Below, piece after piece: positions 52,879 through 62,100 of a DNA stretch of 64,000 nt; position 1 is the stretch's first letter, and every line of letters starts with the position of its first letter. The position numbers and the translations under genes were made by a program. Source of the stretch: Hyphomicrobiales bacterium (GTDB taxonomy: Bacteria; Pseudomonadota; Alphaproteobacteria; Rhizobiales; Rhizobiaceae); NCBI GenBank assembly GCA_021775415.1, contig JAJFHV010000019.1, positions 84,041 through 148,040 on the forward strand, given 5' to 3'. Below the pieces are notes generated by a model. The model was not told where the DNA came from. It saw nothing but the letters and a program-made list of their open reading frames with translations, and did not search any database.

Positions 52879-54951
52879 TTACCCATCTTCAAAGAATACC
52901 CGGTCATGTTTTAGCGGATTGTCGCGATCGATTTCCACATCCAGTTCACGGGCATAGCGATGGCCCGAATAAACGGCGGCGGCGATGATTGCAGGGGCTT
53001 CGCAGTCGCCAATTCGCTTCAGGGATTTTGGGGAACCCTTCGCACCGCCTGCAATCTTGTCAGTCAACTCCTGATACAAGCCATCATTAGGCGTACGTGC
53101 GGTAACGAGTACCAGAGCTTCTACCTCAATGGTGCCTTTTTGTCCCGTGTACTGGCATTCCAGCGTTGCCGAGTTGCCGTCAAAAGTTGAAATGTTTCGG
53201 GCGGTGATCAGATCTATGCCCAGCTCCATCAGCTTTGTCTGTGCCCGCCATCGGTCGTAGGTAAACAATCCCCAACTGGAGACCGTGTCTTCTGGAGTTA
53301 CCAGGGTTACGGAAACACCTGTTTTCCGAACAAGCTCCGCCAACACTGTGCCCATGTAATAGTGATCATCGTCGAAGATTACAGTCGGGCCGATAGGAAC
53401 CTTGCCGGCCATGATATCGTCAGGCGTATAGAGTTTATCTGGTGCCCCAAGATCGGTAATCCCTCCGGGATTGTTGCTTCCAAACCCGTCCCTTCGCCAG
53501 TGTGAGCCGGTGGCAATCGCAATATGATCTGCACCAATTTCCAGCACCTGCTCAGCGCTCATATCGCTTTCGCGAAAAACTTCGACATTATCCATCTTTT
53601 CGATTTGCTGAAGACGGTAATCCCGTACCCGTACCCACTCGCTCAAACCCGGCAGTTTGGACTCATGACTTACACGACCGCCGAGTTCGCGGGTGGCCTC
53701 CGCCAGCATGACTTCATAACCACGTTTGCCCAATGCGTGTGCAGCCTCAAGACCAGCGGGTCCTGCGCCAACAACCAGAATACGGGAATCCGTAACTTTT
53801 TTATCAATATGCTCTGGATGCCAGCCGCGCCGCCACTCTTCGCTCATGGTCGGATTTTGGGTGCAGCGAATGGGAACGCCTTTGCCGTCACCCATATAGC
53901 AGATGTTGCAACCGATGCATTCGCGGATATCCTCAAGCCGACCTTCCTCAATCTTTGTAGGCAAAAAGGGGTCAGCAATCGAAGGCCTCGCTGCGCCAAT
54001 AAAATCGACTATCCCGCGCTTTATCTGGCTGGCCATGGTGTCGGGAGAAGTAAACCTGCCGACTGATACGACAGGCTTCGAGGTGATGGATTTTATGTAC
54101 GATACGTAAGGTTCAAGCGAACCCTCCTGGACAAAGCGTGACAGACCCATTTCCAGCGAATAGTCGCTGATGTTGATATCCCAGAGATCCGGAAGTTCTC
54201 CCAATACTCCAAACATATCCTCGGTCTCGCCCGGCACGGGATTGCCGTCACCGCCATAACCACCGTTGGTTTCGGCAGAAAATCTGCATGCTACCGCCAT
54301 CGTGTCGCCGACCGCTTCTTTGGTGTCCTCAATGATTTCACGAACGAGGCGCACCCGGTTTTCCAACGATCCGCCGTATTCATCGGTTCGGGTATTGAGC
54401 GTGGCTGACAAAAAATTGGAGAGAAGATAGCCGTGCGTTGCATATACATAAGCGATATCAAAGCCTGCTTCTTTTGCGCGGAGCGCCGCATTGCGGTGCC
54501 AACGGCGGGCTTCTCGAATATCGGCCTTGTCCATGGCACGGGTCTGGAATGGATTGCCGGCCAAATTAGGCATGCTGACGACACCCATGGCAACTTCACG
54601 GGTACCAAGATTTGGCATTCGCGCTCCGCCCAGGCACAGTTCAACCCCCGCCAAGGCGCCGTGTGCGTGCACTTTTTCGGTCATCAGGGCATGGGATTTG
54701 ATGTCGCCCTGGTCCCACAGAGACGCGGTGGGATAGGGAGTGTCGTCGCACGCTGGGTGAACCGAGCAATACTCCGTGTTGACCACCCCCCAGCCGCCCT
54801 CGGCTTTTACCTCGCGCAATCCGGCCAGGGTGCGTGGCCTCTCCCAGCCACTGCCGGTGCAATGAGGTACTTGATAAAACCGGTTTTTGGCGGTCACAGG
54901 GCCGATTTTCATTGGTTCGAACAAAATGTCGTATCTTGGATCGCGCGTCAC
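52879..54951 (-). CDS. Trimethylamine/dimethylamine dehydrogenase family flavoprotein
   Basis: 690 residues from a GTG at 54951 with GGGGGAA upstream; the frame is open to 55089. An old-yellow-enzyme-like barrel (about 1-370) is followed by ADP/FAD-binding domains (about 385-690; VVGAGPAGLEAAHALGKRGY). Conserved with trimethylamine dehydrogenase: Cys31 (YQVPHC), the covalent 6-S-cysteinyl-FMN site; the NTEYC tyrosine (61); Tyr170 and His173; a Trp at 257; and the 4Fe-4S cysteines 345, 348, 351 and 363 (CIGCNIC). The pocket Trp355 of that enzyme is Asp355 here, as in histamine dehydrogenase. It oxidises an amine and passes electrons to ETF; the substrate is open. SPW-type and LuxR genes lie upstream. 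Confidence 0.88.
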   Translation of the reverse strand: MTRDPRYDILFEPMKIGPVTAKNRFYQVPHCTGSGWERPRTLAGLREVKAEGGWGVVNTEYCSVHPACDDTPYPTASLWDQGDIKSHALMTEKVHAHGALAGVELCLGGARMPNLGTREVAMGVVSMPNLAGNPFQTRAMDKADIREARRWHRNAALRAKEAGFDIAYVYATHGYLLSNFLSATLNTRTDEYGGSLENRVRLVREIIEDTKEAVGDTMAVACRFSAETNGGYGGDGNPVPGETEDMFGVLGELPDLWDINISDYSLEMGLSRFVQEGSLEPYVSYIKSITSKPVVSVGRFTSPDTMASQIKRGIVDFIGAARPSIADPFLPTKIEEGRLEDIRECIGCNICYMGDGKGVPIRCTQNPTMSEEWRRGWHPEHIDKKVTDSRILVVGAGPAGLEAAHALGKRGYEVMLAEATRELGGRVSHESKLPGLSEWVRVRDYRLQQIEKMDNVEVFRESDMSAEQVLEIGADHIAIATGSHWRRDGFGSNNPGGITDLGAPDKLYTPDDIMAGKVPIGPTVIFDDDHYYMGTVLAELVRKTGVSVTLVTPEDTVSSWGLFTYDRWRAQTKLMELGIDLITARNISTFDGNSATLECQYTGQKGTIEVEALVLVTARTPNDGLYQELTDKIAGGAKGSPKSLKRIGDCEAPAIIAAAVYSGHRYARELDVEIDRDNPLKHDRVFFEDG

Positions 54952-55088
54952 ATGTTCCCCCGGGCCTGCGGTTGTTCCATCAAAGTAAACCAAAGCCAGC
55001 TTATACATCATTCTTTGTTGTGATAATCCCGTAACATTGTTTGTGCGGATTTCTGCAGATGTGTGACGTCTTAAAATACGCGGGAGCA

Positions 55089-55122
55089 AAGGCTGCCAGA
55101 TATCATTGAGGGTAGCAGCCTT
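55089..55122 (-). terminator. Hairpin after the SPW-type membrane gene
   Basis: AAGGCTGC (55089-55096) and GCAGCCTT (55115-55122) form a perfect 8-bp stem with an 18-base loop, beginning 21 bases after the SPW-type gene stop on the minus strand. It is followed there only by TTTGC, so it may attenuate rather than stop transcription into the dehydrogenase gene. Confidence 0.4.
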
Positions 55123-55143
55123 CGCCTCTTGTTTGCAGCAATA

Positions 55144-55515
55144 TCAAGCCGCATGCAGTTGTAAGGTTTCTGGTTTGTGCAGGCTAACGACAGTCAACAC
55201 TGCTATTGCATTAGCCCAGTAGAACCAGGCGTCGATTCCCGAAAATCCCAGAATTACAGGGGCAAGCAGAAAGACTACGCCCACGGCACCGTCCACCAGA
55301 AGATGGAATGAATACGGCAAGACTCGTATTACACCCAGATGATGGTCGGTAAGGATTGTCAGGACGAATGCAGCAACGCCGACAATGACTGACAGCCAAA
55401 GGGCGAGCGGACTGGAAGTTCCCAATCCCAGCACAAACGGTAATCCCATCAGCGCAATGGCCACCGGATAATCAAGATAAGCGTGAATCTGTTTAGTTAT
55501 AAAGCGGATACCCAT
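55144..55515 (-). CDS. Small SPW-type membrane protein
   Basis: 123 residues with four hydrophobic helices (about 15-33, 38-56, 68-92 and 95-108). The sequence pattern (PVAIALMGLPFVLGLGTSS, VDGAVGVVFLLAPVILGFSG, IDAWFYWANAIAVLTVVSLH) resembles the SPW repeat family of integral membrane proteins, whose function is unknown. AGGAG precedes the ATG at 55515. It lies upstream of the amine dehydrogenase gene with 192 bases between, and has a 10-bp inverted repeat 30 bases before its start. Confidence 0.65.
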   Translation of the reverse strand: MGIRFITKQIHAYLDYPVAIALMGLPFVLGLGTSSPLALWLSVIVGVAAFVLTILTDHHLGVIRVLPYSFHLLVDGAVGVVFLLAPVILGFSGIDAWFYWANAIAVLTVVSLHKPETLQLHAA

Positions 55516-56025
55516 GATAAATAACTCCTGTTAGGGTGGTATAGAACAAGCCGTTGTCTAGGTACGGCTTGTTGCTAAGATATGGGCTCTGATTGGATTA
55601 TCTATATCTGTATGTACAATTTTTTTGATTAATCGTACAAATTTGTGTTCTTTCGATTGAGTGTGGCTGTGGTCCAACAGCTGACTGGGCCCGTTGTTGT
55701 TCTCGTTCCATTTGTGAGCATTTGCACGGTGACGCAAACTTGACACAAGGTTTGCACAAGGGTCATCATTCCATTCTGTGTTTAGTGCAGTGTGTTGATT
55801 GGAGCAGTCTATACTGCCTCAAGAGTTTGGTTCAATTCGGATGATTTGATGCGTAATGAGCGCCGGTGATGGTCAACCAATATAGTTTTCATCTCCAAAC
55901 CTCAGTCTAACCAAAACGTCTTGGAGCTAACGATTTTAAGTAAGGTGATATACTCGACTCGAATAACCAAACCATTTATTATGCATGGTGCATATATTTA
56001 ACTCTTTGGGGCCGGGAGAAATGAT
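55516..56025. other. 510-base intergenic region between the SPW-type and LuxR-type genes
   Basis: No gene seen. It holds the inverted repeat at 55545-55573, AT-rich tracts near 55600-55650 with TGTAC/GTACA half sites around a poly-T run, and a short ATGCA/TGCAT palindrome near 55981 just upstream of the LuxR-type start. Both divergent promoters must lie here. Confidence 0.5.
55545..55573 (-). promoter_or_regulatory. Perfect 10-bp inverted repeat, operator or leader hairpin
   Basis: AACAAGCCGT (55545-55554) and ACGGCTTGTT (55564-55573) are exact mirror arms with a 9-base spacer, 30 bases upstream of the SPW-type start. It could bind a dimeric regulator, the divergent LuxR-type protein being a candidate, or fold in the 5' leader. 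No T-run follows on either strand, so it is not an ordinary terminator. Confidence 0.5.
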
Positions 56026-56805
56026 GTGGGGCAAATTGCTGGAATTACCGAAATCGAGGTTTCTGGTTTAGGTGATCTGAGTAAAACCATAAGGCTGATT
56101 TCGAAGTCGGAAGATCTGCACTCTGCCTGCTTGTTGGTGGAGGATTATTTTTCACGCGGTGAAATAGATCTGTTGACGGTTTCATTTTGTGATCTGATGG
56201 GGGAACATCCATCAATCAGGCCATTCATGCAATATCCAGACACGCTGGTGCAATTGTCGCTGCAGCTCAGAGACCGCGGTGGATGCCCGGTCATTAATGA
56301 AGCAAAGTGGCTGCGTCATCCCTTTGACGCGCTTCAAATTGATAAGTCCCGATATCCTGATTTTCTCGGTCAGCGCTTTCTGGCCGAATTCGGGAAACTC
56401 GAACACCGGCATATTCCGGTTATTCCGGTGATGCTGGGGCGCGGGCTTGCGGTATTTTCCACCGGATTTCGCGAGCGGGAATACACTGACGAAGCATTGG
56501 TTTCGCTGGTGAGTACAATCTGCCAGATCACGGTTGCGATTATTGGCCGGTTTCCTGAAGTTACGAAATTGTTTGAGCCTGAACTTCTCAGCACGATTGA
56601 GGCCGAGATGCTGTTGTTTAACTCCTATGGGTGCAACGCCTCTGAAATTGGTAGCCAGTTTGATTTGAGCGAGTTTACCGTGAACATCATACTTGACAGT
56701 GCCGCCACCAAACTTGATGCCCGAAACCGCTCGCAGGCCATTACCAGGGCCATTGCTTTGGGTGAAATCTCGAACATGCAGCTTGGCAAATACGCGCTGA
56801 TTTGA
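56026..56805 (+). CDS. LuxR-type transcriptional regulator (orphan)
   Basis: 259 residues from a GTG with GGGAG upstream (56010-56014). The C-terminal domain (about 190-250) is a LuxR/GerE helix-turn-helix: LSTIEAEMLLFNSYGCNASE leads to IGSQFDLSEFTVNIILDSAA and KLDARNRSQAITRAIALGEI, close to consensus but with acidic and hydrophobic replacements in the recognition helix. The N-terminal 180 residues resemble an autoinducer-binding fold in length, but I cannot place the conserved Trp/Tyr/Asp/Trp contacts. No luxI is nearby, so it is an orphan that may bind another ligand. It is divergent from the SPW/amine dehydrogenase genes. Confidence 0.8.
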   Translation: MGQIAGITEIEVSGLGDLSKTIRLISKSEDLHSACLLVEDYFSRGEIDLLTVSFCDLMGEHPSIRPFMQYPDTLVQLSLQLRDRGGCPVINEAKWLRHPFDALQIDKSRYPDFLGQRFLAEFGKLEHRHIPVIPVMLGRGLAVFSTGFREREYTDEALVSLVSTICQITVAIIGRFPEVTKLFEPELLSTIEAEMLLFNSYGCNASEIGSQFDLSEFTVNIILDSAATKLDARNRSQAITRAIALGEISNMQLGKYALI

Positions 56806-56963
56806 GATTACGCAGGCATCGAGCACTGCACTCTCCTCGATGCATACCACCAGAAACCTGACGTAGCGGAATAGGGACTGGGCTTGGAAAGCCGGTTCGC
56901 ATCAGGCTATAGTTCCGGGGCGGGGACACCCGCAGGGGGCAAATTACATCGGGAGAAATTACC

Positions 56964-57278
56964 ATGCGCACAGTTTTTTTGGGGTGTTATGCACCCAATG
57001 CATTCAAGGGCCTTATTGCCGGTTCCGACCGCAAGGCAGCGATTGAGACCTTGTTGGGAAGCGTCGGTGGCAAGCTTGAAACCATGATGTTTACCCGTGG
57101 CGAATTTGACGTGATGGCGATTTCCAATTTTCCGGATCAGGATTCCGCCATGGGCGTAGTGGTTGCCATTCATGCCAGCGGGGCCTTCACCAAAATTTCA
57201 GTTCTTGAAGAGCTGGACATGGACAAGGTGCTTGTCTCTGCCAAGAAGGGCGCGGCAGTCTACACGCCAGCGGGTTAG
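56964..57278 (+). CDS. GYD-domain protein
   Basis: 104 residues starting at an ATG with GGGAGAAATT upstream. The GYD family pattern is visible: YAPNAFKGLIAGSDRKAAIE, then VGGKLETMMFTRGEFDVMAI (about 35-54) and SNFPDQDSAMGVVVAIHASG; the family's eponymous GYD is GEFD here. GYD proteins are small ferredoxin-like-fold proteins of unknown biochemical role, often found in alphaproteobacteria. Single gene, 158 bases after the LuxR-type gene. Confidence 0.85.
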   Translation: MRTVFLGCYAPNAFKGLIAGSDRKAAIETLLGSVGGKLETMMFTRGEFDVMAISNFPDQDSAMGVVVAIHASGAFTKISVLEELDMDKVLVSAKKGAAVYTPAG

Positions 57279-57299
57279 CATTCGGGCGGGCACTCTACT

Positions 57300-57357
57300 C
57301 GTCATCCCGGTCACATCAGTGAGCCTGCACCGGACGTGATCCGGTGGGATCCACTAT
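57300..57357. repeat. TCATCCCGG-type palindromic intergenic element
   Basis: It begins with TCGTCATCCCGG and contains a perfect hairpin CACCGGA (57328-57334) / TCCGGTG (57340-57346), followed by GGGATCCA. Elements with a GACGTGATCCGG core are common between genes of alphaproteobacteria. Confidence 0.65.
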
Positions 57358-57390
57358 GCCCATCAACTTGCGCGGAACAGAAATTGAGTA

Positions 57391-57476
57391 CCACTGTTGG
57401 CGCAAATGGACCTCGGTTTGCATGACAACCGTCATCACGAGGGATTATGATTGAGGTTTCAAGCGTGGGGATAAAG
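57391..57476. repeat. Direct repeat flanking the DUF995 gene, copy A
   Basis: It shares GTTGGCG, a middle ACAAC block and the core ATTATGATTGAGGTTTC, then GGGGATA, with copy B at 58230-58304. The two copies lie on either side of the DUF995 gene in the same orientation, with small insertions or deletions between them. Confidence 0.7.
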
Positions 57477-57717
57477 AATATCGAATTATTGCCCGTGTGT
57501 TTCGTGATAAACTTTAATTATCGTTTTTATCCAATGTCTTGCTGTCCCCATTGGTAGTCTAAAAACAAGTTATATTGAGAGTAGAATTTCCCGTTAATTG
57601 CCAGAATTTGTATCTGGCAAGTAAAGATACTAGAGTTGTCAGGCTTATCACGGGAAAATTATTTTGATTTAAGCAATAAGTGGCCAATATTGGCAATTAC
57701 ATAGAAGGGGGAAAATC

Positions 57718-58197
57718 ATGAAAAACATTTTATCAATGGTATTACCAATTGGATTTGCATTGACCTTCGGGTTGGGGATGGCGCTTACAGTGCCGGAAGT
57801 TGCAAATGCCGGTTCAAAACCAGCCGGTGCAAAAAATGCCAAGGGTGCAGACATCAAGGCTGCATTTTCCGGAAAAAGCTGGCGCTGGAGCAAAGGCGGT
57901 GGCTACTTTGCCAGCAATGGAAAATTCCATGGAGTTTTCGATGGCTCGGTTGGGCTGGGCAGTTGGTCGGTCAGCGGATCCGGTACCTTGTGTCACAATG
58001 TTACGTGGTATTGGGATGACGGTGGTCTGGTGACCAAAAAGGTCAAGGATTGTTACAAACACGTGGTCGATCCCGACGGTAAACTTTGGCAACACTACAA
58101 GACCGGCGGTTGGTACAAGTTTCCGGAAAGAAAAATTTCATCCGGTGACAAATATGGATCCAAAGTCAACCGCATGAAGAAAAAACTTGGCCTTTAG
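57718..58197 (+). CDS. DUF995-type secreted protein
   Basis: 159 residues with GAAGGGGG upstream. The signal peptide (about 1-31) ends EVANAGS. The mature part has AFSGKSWRWSKGGGYFASNG, then GSWSVSGSGTLCHNVTWYWD and VKDCYKHVVDPDGKLWQHYK: a tryptophan/glycine-rich beta protein with two cysteines (about 98 and 114) that may pair, ending in a Lys-rich tail. It resembles the DUF995 family of rhizobial secreted proteins; function unknown. It is flanked by direct repeats, suggesting past movement or repeat-mediated rearrangement. Confidence 0.75.
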   Translation: MKNILSMVLPIGFALTFGLGMALTVPEVANAGSKPAGAKNAKGADIKAAFSGKSWRWSKGGGYFASNGKFHGVFDGSVGLGSWSVSGSGTLCHNVTWYWDDGGLVTKKVKDCYKHVVDPDGKLWQHYKTGGWYKFPERKISSGDKYGSKVNRMKKKLGL

Positions 58198-58229
58198 CGT
58201 GAAGCTGTAAACATAAACCATTCCACCCA

Positions 58230-58304
58230 ACGTTGGCGTACGTCCGATGTTTGTGCACAACGGCAGTGCGAGGATTATGATTGAGGTTTCGCAGGCGGGG
58301 ATAG
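58230..58304. repeat. Direct repeat flanking the DUF995 gene, copy B
   Basis: It mirrors copy A (57391-57476) in order and orientation; the shared core ATTATGATTGAGGTTTC lies at 58274-58290. It begins about 30 bases after the DUF995 stop. Confidence 0.7.
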
Positions 58305-58319
58305 GTTTTCCCCGCTTGC
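58291..58319. other. GC-rich hairpin at the end of repeat copy B
   Basis: GCAGGCGGGGA (58291-58301) pairs with TCCCCGCTTGC (58309-58319) with one mismatch and a 7-base loop. It overlaps the end of copy B and could act as a transcription barrier or terminator for the DUF995 gene; no T-run follows. Confidence 0.5.
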
Positions 58320-58654
58320 CGAAAACAGGTTTTGCTCTTTGACGGACCATAAAGGTCGAGACTGTGAGATTTGCCACACAAATAGTGCAGAAAAGTGTGT
58401 GATCTGGCACGGAAACCACTCGGGTTCGCGCTTACTTTGGTCCCCAATCTGCAACAACCAAAGTGGAACATCCCATGTCAATCTTCGATATAACTCCAGT
58501 CGGTGCATTTATGAATTCAATTGATGCGGCTGCCAATAAGGAAAGACGCAACGAGCACTACGTTAAAAAAGGCGCCAGGTTAGCGCATAAAAACAGGCGC
58601 GGCCGTTTCGGATTCTGGACAAAGTCTTAAGCTTTGTCACATTGGAGAAATCTC

Positions 58655-58725
58655 TTGACCCGAGGATCCATGCCAAAGCGCGATTAGCCGTGGATCCTCG
58701 GGTCAAGCCCGAGGATGACGGAGTG
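58655..58725. repeat. Large inverted repeat (TTGACCCGAGGATCCA type)
   Basis: A perfect 16-bp arm at 58655-58670 mirrors 58691-58706 with a 20-base loop, then GCCCGAGGATGACGGAG follows. It is of the same general kind as the TCATCCCGG elements and probably a dispersed intergenic palindrome. Confidence 0.8.
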
Positions 58726-59154
58726 TGTGAGGCGCACTTTTGCATTCACTCGCTCCTTTCAGACCAGCGTCATGACATTGTCTGGGCAAATCTTGCGCGT
58801 AAACACGTGCGATTTGCCTTTTGGCGACGACCAGTCGCCAACTGAGGCGATAGCCGAAGCGCTTGGTGCACCCGCGTAGCCGTGGCAAAGCCACTGGCGC
58901 GAGCGCAAAATTTAAGCACAAACGCGGGACCCGGATACCGGAGAAATGCCCGTGTGTGCATGGGCTACCGAGCCCCGCGCGGAGATTTGATGTCAATGCC
59001 GGACTGTTCAGCACACTGTCCCGACAAAGCCTCTCTGCAACTTTGGCATTGTTTAAATTTTGAACCAAACAGTTTTGATTTAGTAGTTGATACAAAAACG
59101 GGCCACACATCGTGCAGCCCATTTCCAAATCAAAGTACCACTTTGATTTGAGAT

Positions 59155-62100
59155 TTAACTACACCCACTCGTAGCGCCGCAGGTGTCGCACTTCTCGCAG
59201 GTGCCGTTGCGCACCATGGTGAAGTTGCCGCATTCATCGCATGAGTTGCCGGTATAGCCCTGCATCAGTGATTTGGCCCGCATCTCATCGGCAGAAGGTG
59301 CAGCGGTTTCGACAATTACCTCGACTGTGGTTTCCTCCGGTTGCGCGGTCGGTGCAAATTCGGGATCCAGATCACGCTTGAATGCCGTCGGCTCCTCATT
59401 GAGGTTGGCGGCGATTGCCGTTGCCCTTTGCGTCAGCGAACCGGTTACCAGTGCCGGGCTTCTTGCGGTAGTGGGCGTGGCGACCGGGGCAGGGGACGCG
59501 GCACTTCCCTTGGGTTCGCCGCTCACGCCTGTCTTGCCGGATTTTACCACCGCGAGCTTGTGGCCGCGCGTCAGACCTTTTGAGACGGCCTCCGCCTTGC
59601 CGGCCTGCATGCCCTTGCCAAGCGAGGTGTTGGAGAATTCCGACATATCCACGTGGCTCAGATCATTGCGGCCAAGATAGGAGACGGCCAGTTCGCGGAA
59701 GATGTAATCGAGAATGGAAGTGGCACTCTTGATTGCATCATTGCCCTGCACCATGCCGGCAGGCTCGAACTTGGTGAAGATGAACGCCTCGACATATTCT
59801 TCCAGCGGTACGCCATACTGAAGGCCCAGCGAAATCGCGATGGCGAAGTTGTTCATCATGGCGCGAAACGCCGCGCCCTCCTTGTGCATGTCGATGAAAA
59901 TTTCGCCCAGCCGGCCATCATCATATTCACCGGTCCTGACATAGACCTTGTGGCCGCCGACATTGGCCTTTTGGGTGTAGCCTTTGCGGCGATCCGGCAT
60001 TTTTTCGCGTTCACGCACCACCTGCTCGATGATCCGCTCGACGATTTTTTCCGTCACCTGCGTGGCCCGCGCTGCCATTGGAGCCTCGATCAGGTCTTCC
60101 ATCGCATCCTCGTCTTCGGCATCATCTTCAATCAGCGAAGCGTTGAGCGGTTGAGACAGTTTCGAGCCATCGCGGTATAGGGCATTGGCTTTCAGCGCCA
60201 ACTGCCAGGACAGCATGTAGGCCTCCTTGCAATCTTCAACGGAAGCATCATTCGGCATGTTGATGGTTTTCGAGATCGCGCCGGAGATGAAGGGCTGGGA
60301 TGCCGCCATCATGCGGATGTGGCTTCCAACCGACAGCGCGCGCTTGCCGATTTTGCCGCACGGATTTGCGCAGTCAAACACGGCCAGGTGCTCGTCTTTA
60401 AGACCCGGCGCGCCTTCCAGCGTCATTGCTCCGCAGCAAAAGATGTTTGCCGCCTCGATCTGCTTGCGGGAGAAACCAATCTCCGCCAGCAGGTCAATCG
60501 TGTAGTCGGCGAGTTGCTCTTCGCTAAGGCCGAGCACATCCTTGCAGAACTCATCGCCCAGCGCATGGCGGTTGAACGCGAACTTGATGTCAAAGGCGGA
60601 AGCCAGCGTGGTTTCCAGCTTCTCGATCTTTTCATCGGTAAAGCCCTTGGCTTTCAGCGCCTCATGGTCGATGCCTGGTGACTTGTTGAGGGTTCCGCGG
60701 CCGACTGCATAGTCGATGATTTCGGTGATCTCGCCTTCATCATAACCAAGCACGGAAAGCGCTTCGGGTACAGCGCGGTTGATGATCTTGAAGTAACCGC
60801 CGCCAGCGAGCTTCTTGAACTTTACCAGGGCAAAGTCCGGCTCGATGCCAGTCGTGTCACAATCCATCACCAGTCCAATGGTTCCGGTCGGTGCAATCAC
60901 CGTGGTCTGCGCGTTTCTGTACCCGTGTTTTTCACCAAGGCTTACCGCCTTGTCCCAGGCCGCGCGGGCATGGGTGATGAGGTTTTCCTGCGGGCAGGCG
61001 CGGTGGTCGAGAGCGACCGGATCGGTTGACAGCTGCTCATAGCCTTTGGATTCACCATAGGCGGCGCGGCGGTGGTTTCGCATCACGCGCAGCATGTGTT
61101 CTTCGTTTGATTTGAAGCCGGAAAATGTGCCAAGTTCCTTCGCCATTTCGGCAGATGTCGAGTAGCAGATGCCGGTCATGATAGCCGAAATCGCACCGCA
61201 AATCGCGCGGCCTTCATCGGAATCATATGGTGTGCCAGTAGTCATCAGCAATCCGCCGATATTGGCAAATCCGAGACCCGTGGTGCGGTACTCGTAGGAG
61301 AGTTTGGCAATTTGTTTTGACGGGAACTGTGCCATGGTGATCGAGATTTCAAGGACGATCATCCAAAGACGCGAGGCATGCTCGAAGCTCTCCACATCAA
61401 ATGAACGGGCATCGCCCTTTGCCGCCTCATTACGGAACTGCAAGAGGTTGAGCGAGGCAAGGTTACACGCCGTGTCATCCAGGAACATGTACTCCGAACA
61501 TGGGTTCGATGCGATGATCTCGCCACTTGCAGGACAAGTGTGCCAGTCATTGATGGTGGTGTGATATTGAATGCCCGGATCAGCCGAAGCCCAGGCGGCA
61601 TTGCCGACCCGGTCCCACAATTCGCGGGCCTTCACGGTTTTCACCACATCGCCCCTGATGCGGCCCACGAGGTTCCAGTCGTCGCCATCTTCAACGGCTT
61701 TCAGGAAACCATCAGTGACGCGCACGGAGTTGTTGGAGTTCTGGCCGGACACGGTAAGGTATGCATCTGAATCCCAGTCGGTGTTGTAAACCGGGAATTC
61801 GATGTCGGTGTAGCCCTGGCGGGCAAGCTGGATCACGCGCTTGATGTAGTTTTCCGGTACAGCGGATTTCTTTGCGGCGCGGATTTCGCGTTTAAGGGCT
61901 GTGTTGACCTTCGGGTCGAAACAGTCATCGCCTTCGCCTTCGCAATTGATGCAGGCCTTCATGATCGCCTTCATGTGCTTCGATACGGTGATCGAACCGG
62001 TAACGATTGCTGCAACCTTTTGCTCTTCGCGAACTTTCCAGTCGATGTATTCTTCAATATCGGGATGGTCGATATCCACCACGACCATTTTGGCCGCGCG

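Larger units (their letters stand above)
57279..57717. other. 439-base intergenic region rich in repeats
   Basis: It contains the palindromic element at 57300-57357 and direct-repeat copy A at 57391-57476, then about 240 bases of AT-rich sequence before the DUF995 gene, including its promoter and a GAAGGGGG ribosome-binding site. No gene seen. Confidence 0.5.
58198..59154. other. 957-base region without a convincing gene
   Basis: It holds direct-repeat copy B, a GC-rich hairpin at 58291-58319 and the large inverted repeat at 58655-58725. Reading frames of 60-140 codons here run through these repeats and show no protein-like pattern. The part 58840-59050 is locally GC-richer and could be an eroded gene, but no product is recognisable. 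Confidence 0.5.

Noticed and set aside
58642..59151. Short frames of 60-141 codons between the DUF995 gene and nrdJ
   Set aside because: They run through inverted repeats on both strands and show no protein-like composition or ribosome-binding sites.
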